Assembly: GCA_947442255.1 (NCBI GenBank)
Contig: CANEVO010000064.1
Location: forward strand, 1-23,934
Source: Opitutia bacterium
GTDB taxonomy: Bacteria; Verrucomicrobiota; Verrucomicrobiae; Opitutales; Opitutaceae
DNA length: 23,934 nt
Direction of reading: 5' to 3'
Positions 16,106 through 23,011 of this stretch are shown here, in pieces. A program made the translations under genes and the position numbers. The notes under the pieces are model-generated. The model worked only from the letters and a program-made list of their open reading frames with translations, was not told the origin of the DNA and made no database searches. How positions within the stretch are numbered: position 1 is the stretch's first letter; each line of letters starts with the position of its first letter.

Positions 16106-17767
16106 CTACCTGCGCGCGGCCTGCTTGATCGCCAGGAGATTCTTCATCACGCGCGAGAGATCCGCGCTGCGCTGGAGCCCGCCGAAGGCATCGTGCACCT
16201 GCCGGTAGAGTCGGTACAGCTCATCGTACGCCTGTCGGTTCGCCGCGATGGGCCCGTAGGCTTTGGGTTTCACGGACGTCATCGCCTGCTGCGCCGCGGG
16301 AAAATCCGCATGCGCCCCGGCGAGAACGGCGGCGGACACGGCGGATCCCAGCGCGCAGGTCTGCGACGAACTCGAGATCTGCATCGTGCAGCCCGTGACG
16401 TCCGCGTAGATCTGCATCAGCAGTGGATTCTTCTCCGCGATCCCGCCGGCGCAGACGATCCGCTTTACCGGCACGCCGTATTCCTGGAGGCGTTCGAGAA
16501 TGGCCCGGGCGCCGAAAGCGGTGGCCTCGATCAGCGCGCGGTAGATTTCGGCGGAACTGGTGTAGAGCGTCTGGCCCAGAAGGAGGCCGGTGAGCTGGGG
16601 ATCGACGAGGATGGTGCGGTTGCCGTTGTTCCAATCGAGGGCGAGCAGGCCCGAGGCGCCCGGCTGCTGGCGCGCCGCCTCGCGAGTGTAGCGCTCATGC
16701 CGCGCGGCGTCGCCGCCGCACACGACCTCGATCCACCATTTGAAGATGTCGCCGACAGCGGACTGGCCGGCCTCGATGCCGTAACACCCCGGGAGAATCG
16801 AACCGCGCACGATGCCGCAGATCCCGGGGATGTCGCGCACACGCCGGGCGGCGGACACCACTCCGCAGTCGCAGGTCGAGGTCCCGATGATTTTCACGAG
16901 CACGCCCTCGGCCACGCCGCAGCCGATGGCTCCGTAGTGAACGTCGATCTCGCCGATAGCGATCGGGATGCCTTCGCGCAACCCCAGCGTCTTCGCCCAC
17001 TGTGCGCACAGGGCACCGGCGGGCACAGTGGCGTCGTGGGCCCGCTCAAACAGCCGGTCGCGCAGCGCGGCGAGCCTGGGATCGAGCCGGGCGAGGAATT
17101 CCTTGTCGGGGAGGCCGCCCCATTCGTCGCTGTACATGGCCTTGTGCCCCGCGGCGCAAACGCCGCGCACGATCCGCGCCGGCAGGTTGGCCCCCGCGAG
17201 CACCGAGGGAATCCAGTCGGTCAGTTCGACCCACGAATCGGCGGCGGCGAAGACGTCGGGCGCCACGTTCAGGCAGTGCCAGATCTTGGACCAAAACCAC
17301 TCGGAGGAATAGGTGTTGCCGCACTTCGCGATGAATTGCGGCCGATGCCGTGCGGCGACTTCGGTGATGCGCGCCGCTTCCTGTACGCTCGTATGATCCT
17401 TCCACAGCCAGCACTGGGCGTTGAGATTTCGTCGCCACCTGGCACTCAGCGCGAGGGGCCGGTTGGAGCGATCCACGGGAATGGGGCTCGAGCCGGTCGC
17501 ATCAACCCCAATGCCGATAATTTGCCTCGCCTGGAATCCCCGGCGTTTCCCGGCGGCGGCGAGCGCTCCGCGAACGGAGTGCTCGAGCCCGTGGAGGAAA
17601 TCGCCGGGATGTTGCCGGGCGAGACTGTGGTCGCGCGGGTCGAGCAGCACGCCCTCGCGTCCCGATGGATACGCGACCGTGCACGTGCCAAATTCCGCGC
17701 CGTCGGAGCAGCGGACAATCAGCGCCCGGACGGAGTTGGTGCCGTAGTCGAGGCCGAGGGTGAACAT
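16106..17767 (-). CDS. araB: Ribulokinase (FGGY family, AraB type)
   Basis: From ATG 17765-17767 the protein is 553 residues, the usual length for ribulokinase. The frame runs on upstream to 17878, but MFTLGLDYGTNSVRALIV is the normal N-terminus, and GGGTGAAG lies just before this ATG. Other marks are GIGVDATGSSPIPVD, the Cys-rich KIIGTSTCDCGVV in the second ATP-binding region, and IVCAGGIAEKNPLLMQIYADV. It phosphorylates L-ribulose (and often other ketopentoses) to the 5-phosphate in L-arabinose breakdown. The isomerase and epimerase genes are absent here. It heads a co-directional group with the xylonate dehydratase, though 347 bp separate them. Confidence 0.93.
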   Translation of the reverse strand: MFTLGLDYGTNSVRALIVRCSDGAEFGTCTVAYPSGREGVLLDPRDHSLARQHPGDFLHGLEHSVRGALAAAGKRRGFQARQIIGIGVDATGSSPIPVDRSNRPLALSARWRRNLNAQCWLWKDHTSVQEAARITEVAARHRPQFIAKCGNTYSSEWFWSKIWHCLNVAPDVFAAADSWVELTDWIPSVLAGANLPARIVRGVCAAGHKAMYSDEWGGLPDKEFLARLDPRLAALRDRLFERAHDATVPAGALCAQWAKTLGLREGIPIAIGEIDVHYGAIGCGVAEGVLVKIIGTSTCDCGVVSAARRVRDIPGICGIVRGSILPGCYGIEAGQSAVGDIFKWWIEVVCGGDAARHERYTREAARQQPGASGLLALDWNNGNRTILVDPQLTGLLLGQTLYTSSAEIYRALIEATAFGARAILERLQEYGVPVKRIVCAGGIAEKNPLLMQIYADVTGCTMQISSSSQTCALGSAVSAAVLAGAHADFPAAQQAMTSVKPKAYGPIAANRQAYDELYRLYRQVHDAFGGLQRSADLSRVMKNLLAIKQAARR

Positions 17768-17833
17768 GGCTTCACCCAATATTTTCCGCCGCGACGGGTC
17801 ACTGCTGAAATGGCGAGGTTCCTTGGTTTCGTA

Positions 17834-17942
17834 GGGGCGCAGTCTTGCTGCATCCTCCAACGTCATCCTGATCCGCATTCAAGGCGCAGTCCCTCGACAA
17901 GCTCGGGACCCTGAGCTCGTCGAACGGGCAAGACTGCGCCCC
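17834..17942. repeat. Inverted repeat with nested CGACAAGCTC hairpin
   Basis: Perfect 15-bp arms, GGGGCGCAGTCTTGC at 17834-17848 and its complement at 17928-17942, enclose a second inverted repeat, CGACAAGCTC/GAGCTCGTCG (17895-17922, 9 of 10 pairs). The inner hairpin resembles an intergenic repeat found in many bacterial genomes. It lies just upstream of the ribulokinase gene. Confidence 0.7.
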
Positions 17943-18078
17943 GACAGTCGCTGGGGCGTGCACCGATGAGACGTATGGCGTCACGCTGTGCCGCCGGATT
18001 CCCCGCCGCCTGCCTGCCCCGACCGCCTCTCGGCGCTCTCCTCCGTCCGCGCCCCCCCGACTCCGGGGTGCGCCACCG

Positions 18079-18235
18079 ATCCGACGTGTAACGCATTACG
18101 TTACTTTTCCTGGGTCTCGCTCTCATTTTTGGCACCGTCACTCGACTTCTCTCCCGACGATTGCCGCGAGCGAGACTCGGGCAGGCCGCCTTCGACACGT
18201 GCGAACGTGTAACGTAATACGTTACACGTCGGACC
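18079..18235. repeat. Large inverted repeat built from GTAACG palindromes
   Basis: The left arm (18079-18104) and right arm (18210-18235, reverse complement) agree at all but two or so of 26 bases. Each arm is itself palindromic: GTAACG-CATTA-CGTTAC at 18088-18104, and ACGTGTAACGT-AAT-ACGTTACACGT at 18205-18229. Between them, GGTCTCGCTC (18113) and GAGCGAGACT (18168) add further pairing. The whole lies in the 508-bp gap between the ribulokinase start and the end of the nucleotidyltransferase-like gene, where no gene is seen. Confidence 0.75.
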
Positions 18236-18275
18236 GGTCGGACCGGGTGGTGCAGGTGCGACGGGAGTCGGGCGG

Positions 18276-18785
18276 CTACCGCTGGTTCTTCAGGAATTCG
18301 CGCCAGCGATCCATCAGGCCGTGACGGGCGAGGATCGCGTGAAAGTGATCGACGTCGAGCGCGTCGGTCGCGGCGAATTCGAGGACTCGTGCGTTGGCCC
18401 GGCCGGACTGGAAGGCGATGGCGGCGAGATGATCGGCGGTGACGACCCGGGCCGAATGGCCTTCGATCTCACGCACGGTAGCGTCGCGCAGAGCCTCCTC
18501 AAGGAGCGGTGTCGAAGGCGGCACGAAGAGGGTCTTGGTGTCCCCGATCCGCATGAAATGCCCCTCGAAGATGGCGCCCTGACCGAGGAGGTATTCGAAG
18601 ATTTTCGTCGGGCTGACGATGAGCTGGCCCGGCTGGGGAGGAATCGGCACGACGACCTCGAGGTGACGCGGTGTAACGGCTTCGAGGTAAAGACTGGTCG
18701 CGGCGTCGCCGCCGATGGCGTAGCGCTCAATCACGCCGCCGGCCTGCATCTGGTTGATGACGGGGATGGCATCCTGGAAGTTCAC
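18276..18785 (-). CDS. Nucleotidyltransferase-fold protein lacking the catalytic Asp pair
   Basis: The protein is 169 residues from GTG 18783-18785. The N-terminus has ERYAIGGDAATSLYLEAVT, the GG-x-A helix seen in small nucleotidyltransferases and AbiEii-like proteins. The C-terminus has ARVVTADHLAAIAFQSGRA and ILARHGLMDRWREFL, also typical of that group. Active members follow the helix with T-x-D-L/I-D; here the segment reads TPRHLEVVV, so the metal-binding Asp pair appears replaced by His and Glu. It may therefore bind nucleotides or a partner rather than catalyse. It is divergent from the MazG-like gene across 101 bp that contain an inverted repeat. The family assignment is by pattern only. 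Confidence 0.6.
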   Translation of the reverse strand: MNFQDAIPVINQMQAGGVIERYAIGGDAATSLYLEAVTPRHLEVVVPIPPQPGQLIVSPTKIFEYLLGQGAIFEGHFMRIGDTKTLFVPPSTPLLEEALRDATVREIEGHSARVVTADHLAAIAFQSGRANARVLEFAATDALDVDHFHAILARHGLMDRWREFLKNQR

Positions 18786-18810
18786 GTGCGGAAGGAGTCA
18801 GGCTAGCGCG

Positions 18811-18838
18811 GCCGGCGCAAACAAGGAAAAGCGCCGGC
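18811..18838. promoter_or_regulatory. Inverted repeat between divergent genes
   Basis: GCCGGCGC and GCGCCGGC form a perfect 8-bp inverted repeat around a 12-nt A-rich loop, centred between the divergent starts at 18785 and 18887. A shared operator or a hairpin in the leader is possible. Confidence 0.4.
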
Positions 18839-18886
18839 GAATGCGCTGCCCCTCCGCCTCCGGGCCGTCCGTTTCGTCACACCGCC

Positions 18887-19249
18887 ATGCACCTTGCCCA
18901 ACTAAGCGATCGTTCGATGGAAATTCGGCGCCGGTTCGCGGCGCGGGAAAAGGCCGCGGGTGGTCGCGAGTGGACCCGCGAGGAGATCATGCAGGGTTTT
19001 TTCCTCCACGTGGGCGACCTGATGAAACTGGTCATGGCCAAGGCCGGAGCGCGGAACGTGGCGGACGTGGATCGGAAACTGGCGCCTGAACTGTCCGACT
19101 GCCTGTGGAGCGTGCTGGTGCTCGCCCGCAGCTGCGGGCTCGATCTCGAGCGCGAATTCCTGACGACCATGGCGGAACCCGACGGAGCGCGTCGGCTCGG
19201 TGCCCGGCGGGCGGCAGCGGCCCCGCGAACGAAGCCGACGCGGCCTTAG
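18887..19249 (+). CDS. MazG-like family protein
   Basis: The protein is 120 residues, all-helical by appearance. WTREEIMQGFFLHVGDLMKLVMAKAGARNVAD and KLAPELSDCLWSVLVLARSCGLDLEREF follow the MazG-like layout. The ELSD box is the ExxD half of the metal site, while the first half lacks the EExxE box of typical MazG. MazG enzymes hydrolyse nucleoside triphosphates to the monophosphate and pyrophosphate; this branch may have a changed activity. The last ~25 residues are rich in Ala, Arg and Pro and look disordered. The start is ATG 18887. It is divergent from the nucleotidyltransferase-like gene and convergent to an SDR, with a perfect palindrome after its stop. Confidence 0.75.
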   Translation: MHLAQLSDRSMEIRRRFAAREKAAGGREWTREEIMQGFFLHVGDLMKLVMAKAGARNVADVDRKLAPELSDCLWSVLVLARSCGLDLEREFLTTMAEPDGARRLGARRAAAAPRTKPTRP

Positions 19250-19309
19250 TTTGCTGGCAGTCGAAGGGTGGCCGCCGTTGCGGCGAATGGGGCAGCGAAC
19301 GAACGGGTG

Positions 19310-19349
19310 CGTGCAAATCGATGTCACACGTGTGACATCGATTTGCACG
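19310..19349. repeat. Perfect 40-bp palindrome
   Basis: All 40 bases are self-complementary with no loop, centred between 19329 and 19330 on CACACGTGTG. The outer parts are CGTGCAAATCGATGT and its complement. Symmetry stops exactly at both ends (19309 and 19350 do not pair). It lies in the 231-bp gap between the convergent MazG-like and SDR genes, so a two-way terminator or hairpin is possible, although no T-tract follows. Confidence 0.9.
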
Positions 19350-19480
19350 GCCCTCGAATCGCGTCTTTGCGACGCAGGCGATCGCCGCCCCATCGGTCGC
19401 GGCAACGACCACGACCCTCCCGGGCTGCGCTGGGACGCCCGCGTCGTGGCGAATGCCGAAGCCGACGCAACGCCGCCGGA

Positions 19481-20365
19481 TCAGGGCCGCGAGGCCTTGC
19501 GCTTCTCGTACGCCTCCGCCGTGGGTGAGCGGCTGACGCCGGGCATTTCCACCATGTCCATCCGCAGTGCGCGAGGATCGGCGATGATCTGCGCCTTCAG
19601 GCGATCGAGATCCGATAATTCCATCCACCAGGCGATGTTTCGGCCCGTCAGGCCAGCAGAGCGATCCGAGGCGAGCCAGAGGCAGACCTCGGCATTCTGC
19701 TCCGGAGTCGGCTCGCCGTCCTGCAAGCGCTGGCGAAACCGGGCAGCGAGCGCCGGATCCCGGTCATCCCACGTGGCCATTTCACGGACCATGTCAGTCG
19801 TGGCCCGGGCGTCGAACGCGTTCACCTCGATGCCGAACTCGGCCAACTGCCCGGCGAGCGTGGTCGTCATCCGCAGCAGGGCGGCTTTGGAAACGCGGTA
19901 GGGCAGGAGGTTGCCGCCGCCCCCGCGATTGGCGGCGGAGTTGACGTCGATCACCTTGCCCCGTCGGGCCGTCTTCATCAGCGGCACCACGGCGCGCGTC
20001 ATCAAAAAGGGGCCGAGCACATTGATGCGCAGCGTGTCCATCCACTGGTCTACATCCTCTTCGCCGAGGATCTCGACCGGACCAATCACGGCGGCGTTGT
20101 TGACCAGGATGTCGATGCGACTCCAGCGATCCGCCGCGGTCCCGGCGATCCGCTCGGCCACGTCGGATCGGCCGACATCTCCCGTGACGGCGATGGCTTC
20201 CCCGCCTTGCCGGGTGATGAGCTGCACCGTCTCTGCGATCGTGGCCGCGGTGCGGCCGTTCACGACGACGCGCGCTCCTTCCGCCGCGTAGCGCAGCGCC
20301 ACGGCCTGGCCGATGCCGCGCCCGGCACCAGTGACGATCGCGACCCGGCCTTCGAGCTGGCGCAT
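19481..20365 (-). CDS. Short-chain dehydrogenase/reductase (SDR)
   Basis: The protein is 294 residues, about 40 longer than the simplest SDRs because of a C-terminal extension. TGAGRGIG at 12-19 binds NAD(P), DILVNNAAVIG gives the NNA motif, and the active site has Ser in VIDVNSAAN with Tyr and Lys in PYRVSK. It should oxidise or reduce an alcohol or carbonyl group; the substrate is unknown. It is the last gene of a five-gene minus-strand operon, 25 bp after the discoidin-like gene, which links it to the two Gfo/Idh/MocA oxidoreductases. It starts at ATG 20363-20365. It has no signal peptide, so it acts in the cytoplasm. Confidence 0.9.
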   Translation of the reverse strand: MRQLEGRVAIVTGAGRGIGQAVALRYAAEGARVVVNGRTAATIAETVQLITRQGGEAIAVTGDVGRSDVAERIAGTAADRWSRIDILVNNAAVIGPVEILGEEDVDQWMDTLRINVLGPFLMTRAVVPLMKTARRGKVIDVNSAANRGGGGNLLPYRVSKAALLRMTTTLAGQLAEFGIEVNAFDARATTDMVREMATWDDRDPALAARFRQRLQDGEPTPEQNAEVCLWLASDRSAGLTGRNIAWWMELSDLDRLKAQIIADPRALRMDMVEMPGVSRSPTAEAYEKRKASRP

Positions 20366-20390
20366 GGGAGACGGATCGGACGCGCCGCGA

Positions 20391-21077
20391 TTACTTCGCT
20401 GGCTGCCCGAAGACCTCGACCTCGCAGTAATGGTTCAACTCGTCGGACGTGTTGCCATTGCTGTAGAGGCGGACGTAGCGACCGGTCGCGCCCTTGGCGT
20501 CGATCAAGCGACCTTGGAAGGTCTCAATGTAGGCCGGATCGACGCCGACGCCGAGCTTGGTCGAGTTGTTCTCGTCGTTATTATACACGGTCCGGACGTT
20601 CTGCTTGAACTCGGCATCGTCGGACACCTGCACGATGACGTCGTGATAGACGCGAGCCTGCGAATGGAAGTGCCAGAGGACGAGGACTGCGATCGAGGCG
20701 CGGGATCCGAGATCAATTTGGACCCACTGGAGGTTCGGCCCGAGTTCCACGAAGCTGCCGTCGATGCCGCTCTTGTCGCCATCCGTGAGGAACGACAGCT
20801 CCCCGATCACGGGCAGCGAGTCGCTGCTCGTGACGGTCTTGCCCTTGGACAGCAGCGTCGTGCCAGCTGGAACCATGAAGTCCGGCCGGCGGCCGGTGGG
20901 CGTCTTCTCGAGGTTCGGCAGCTGGATCGGTCGAGGCGTGCCGGAGAACAACGGCCGCGGCAGTTCAAGCTTCAACGGCATTTTCTCGTCGGCGGCGAAA
21001 GCCGGACGGGTCAGGCCGGCGAGCGCCAGCAGGAGACAGCCAAGGCGAAACGTGTGAGGGCGAAAGGAGATGGACAT
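20391..21077 (-). CDS. Secreted discoidin (F5/8 type C)-like protein
   Basis: The protein is 228 residues. A signal peptide of about 29 residues ends in TRPAFA before ADEKMPL, predicting export. The rest has the layout of a discoidin-like beta-sandwich: FLTDGDKSGIDGSFVELG, then VQIDLGSRASIAVLVLWHFH, and ending in TGRYVRLYSNGN with EVEVFG. Such domains usually bind carbohydrate or surfaces. No catalytic domain is attached. It sits between the Tat-exported Gfo/Idh oxidoreductase gene (31 bp) and the SDR gene (25 bp). A helper or substrate-binding role at the envelope is plausible. It starts at ATG 21075-21077. Confidence 0.8.
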   Translation of the reverse strand: MSISFRPHTFRLGCLLLALAGLTRPAFAADEKMPLKLELPRPLFSGTPRPIQLPNLEKTPTGRRPDFMVPAGTTLLSKGKTVTSSDSLPVIGELSFLTDGDKSGIDGSFVELGPNLQWVQIDLGSRASIAVLVLWHFHSQARVYHDVIVQVSDDAEFKQNVRTVYNNDENNSTKLGVGVDPAYIETFQGRLIDAKGATGRYVRLYSNGNTSDELNHYCEVEVFGQPAK

Positions 21078-21108
21078 TAGATCGATAAACGGGGGGATTC
21101 TGCCCGCG

Positions 21109-22509
21109 TCAGGCCACGAAGTCCGCCGGGGTGAACGTGAGCATCTTCCGCGCGGCCACGGCGTCGTTCACCTTGAGCACGGTGACGGCGGTGGCGAAGG
21201 CGGAATCGGCGGGGCAGGTGAGCGGTGTGTTGTTTCGGATCGCCGCGAAGAAATTCTCGAGGTGCGGCTGGTGGATCGCCTTGTCGAGCGTGATCGGAAT
21301 GTCCCAGGCGGAAAGCTCCGCGGTTTCGCGGACATCGACGGTGGTGGATCGCGCGGGCCCGCCGAACTTCGGCCGCGGCTTTTCCCAGGGCTTCAACGCG
21401 GCGGGCGCGCCTTCGCCCGAGCCCGGGCGGGAAATCAGGGCACGGGTGACGAACGGCTCCCAGTCGGGCGCGCGCGCCTCGCGGTAGAGTTTCGTGTAGT
21501 TGGGATTCTCGGACATCTTGAGCGCACCCTCGTCGCCCATGAAATATTCGTGGTAGCCGCCGCCGGCGCTCGTGGTCGTCAGCACCTGGTAGAGCGCGCG
21601 GACGGTGCCGTCGGGCGTCGGGAATTCATAGATCGCCATCACGTTGTCGTACCATTCGTGGGTGCGGTAATAATCGGCGCCGCCGCCCGCGATGACCGAG
21701 CTGGGATTAGTCCCGAGCATCCAGTTGAAGACGTCGATCTGGTGCGCCCCGAGATCGGAGATCGGTCCGCCGGCATAGCGCTTGAACCAGCGCCAATTCC
21801 GGAACTCGTGCATGTTGGTGTAGCCGTACTGCTGCAGCCTGGCCTCGGGCAGGGCCTGGCTGGCGGGGAAGCCCAGGTCGTCGGCCACCGCGCGGTTCCA
21901 CTGGCCGCTCGCGTTGTTGATCCGACCGAGCAGCTTCGCCTCGCGGACGAGCTGGTCGCGGGCGTGAATATATCGCGGGTTGCTGCGCCGCTGATGGCCG
22001 ATCTGCAGCAGTTTGCCCGTCTCGCGGGCGGTATGGACCATCGAGCGCGCGCCCTCGACGGTGTTGGACATCAGCTTCTCGCAGTACACATGGCGGCCGG
22101 CGCGCAGGGCGGCATTGGTGTGCTCCGCGTGCATGAAGTCCGGCGTGGCGATCAGGACCGCGTCGAGATCGGGCAGCGCCGCGAGCATTTCCCGGTAGTC
22201 GTCGAAGGGCCGGGCATCGTGGCTGAACTTCTTCAGCAGGCGCTCCGCATAAGTGCGGTTGTAGGGCCAGATGTCGCAGACGCCGCGGAAACGCAGATCG
22301 GGAATCTTCAGCGCGGCGTTGATCAGCACCCGGCCCTGCTCGCCGCAGCCGATGAGGGCGACATTGAGCGTGTCGCCAGCGCTCGCGGCGCGCGACACGT
22401 ACGGCGCGGCGACGAGCACGGCCCCGAGTTTCGCACTCGTGCTGAGAAAGTCCCGGCGGCTGAGCAAAGGAGAGGAGACAGGCTCGGGCATGGGAGTGGG
22501 TGCGCTCAC
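21109..22509 (-). CDS. Tat-exported Gfo/Idh/MocA family oxidoreductase
   Basis: The protein is 466 residues from GTG 22507-22509; ATG 22489-22491 is an in-frame alternative. The N-terminus has a twin-arginine signal, SRRDFL, and the hydrophobic stretch LGAVLVAAPYVSRAASA. The Rossmann motif VALIGCGEQGRVL follows, then HVYCEKLMSNT with the EK pair of the family. GGPISDLGAHQIDVFNWML holds the conserved catalytic-region His and Asp. Related exported enzymes such as glucose-fructose oxidoreductase keep their NADP bound and act on sugars in the periplasm; that role is inferred here. It follows the DoxX gene by 27 bp. Confidence 0.92.
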   Translation of the reverse strand: MSAPTPMPEPVSSPLLSRRDFLSTSAKLGAVLVAAPYVSRAASAGDTLNVALIGCGEQGRVLINAALKIPDLRFRGVCDIWPYNRTYAERLLKKFSHDARPFDDYREMLAALPDLDAVLIATPDFMHAEHTNAALRAGRHVYCEKLMSNTVEGARSMVHTARETGKLLQIGHQRRSNPRYIHARDQLVREAKLLGRINNASGQWNRAVADDLGFPASQALPEARLQQYGYTNMHEFRNWRWFKRYAGGPISDLGAHQIDVFNWMLGTNPSSVIAGGGADYYRTHEWYDNVMAIYEFPTPDGTVRALYQVLTTTSAGGGYHEYFMGDEGALKMSENPNYTKLYREARAPDWEPFVTRALISRPGSGEGAPAALKPWEKPRPKFGGPARSTTVDVRETAELSAWDIPITLDKAIHQPHLENFFAAIRNNTPLTCPADSAFATAVTVLKVNDAVAARKMLTFTPADFVA

Positions 22510-22536
22510 GATGGCACAGGAAGCCGGAAAGGAAAA

Positions 22537-22986
22537 TCAGTCCGCCCAGAGGGCGAAGCGGTTGTGCCGGGAGAGAACGAGCGCGCCCGCGATCAGGCCG
22601 ACGTGGATCGCGAGCCAGGCCACGCCCTCGCTTTCCTGCACGGCCATGAGGCCGAAAGACAGGCTCACGTACACGAGGCCCGCGAGGAAAAGGGCCGTGC
22701 GGGTGCGAATCCCGAGGAGGATGGCGGCGCCGAGAATCACCAGGGCATAGCCGAGCGAATGGGCGAAGCTGCGCGACATCCAGAGCGGGATGAACGAAGC
22801 GCTCGTGATGCCCTGCGCCATCCGGCCCATGTTCTCGTAATAATTTCCGAAGGAGTAGATGCCCTTGAGTTCGAATTTCTCGATCCCGGCGAACAGCGTG
22901 CGGAGTCCGAGGAAAAGTCGGAGGAGGAGAAAAGCTGCGGTGAACTCGCCGCGGATCACGGCTTGGGCGCGGGAGGCGTCGATCAT
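22537..22986 (-). CDS. DoxX-like integral membrane protein
   Basis: The protein is 149 residues with four likely membrane segments at about 17-36, 73-92, 95-113 and 120-138. The start AAFLLLRLFLGLRTLFAGIEKF matches the first helix of the DoxX family (LR-x-x-x-G-x-x-F-x-x-x-G-x-x-K). DoxX/DoxD proteins include the small subunit of a thiosulfate:quinone oxidoreductase and other poorly known quinone-linked proteins. It lies between two Gfo/Idh/MocA genes with gaps of 25 and 27 bp, so it could pass electrons from them to the quinone pool; this is inference. It starts at ATG 22984-22986. Confidence 0.82.
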   Translation of the reverse strand: MIDASRAQAVIRGEFTAAFLLLRLFLGLRTLFAGIEKFELKGIYSFGNYYENMGRMAQGITSASFIPLWMSRSFAHSLGYALVILGAAILLGIRTRTALFLAGLVYVSLSFGLMAVQESEGVAWLAIHVGLIAGALVLSRHNRFALWAD

Positions 22987-23011
22987 GGAAAATTTTGGGC
23001 GGGATTCGGAG

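Noticed and set aside
16079..17914. A 611-residue plus-strand open frame
   Set aside because: It is the complement of the ribulokinase gene, whose motifs are clear on the other strand.
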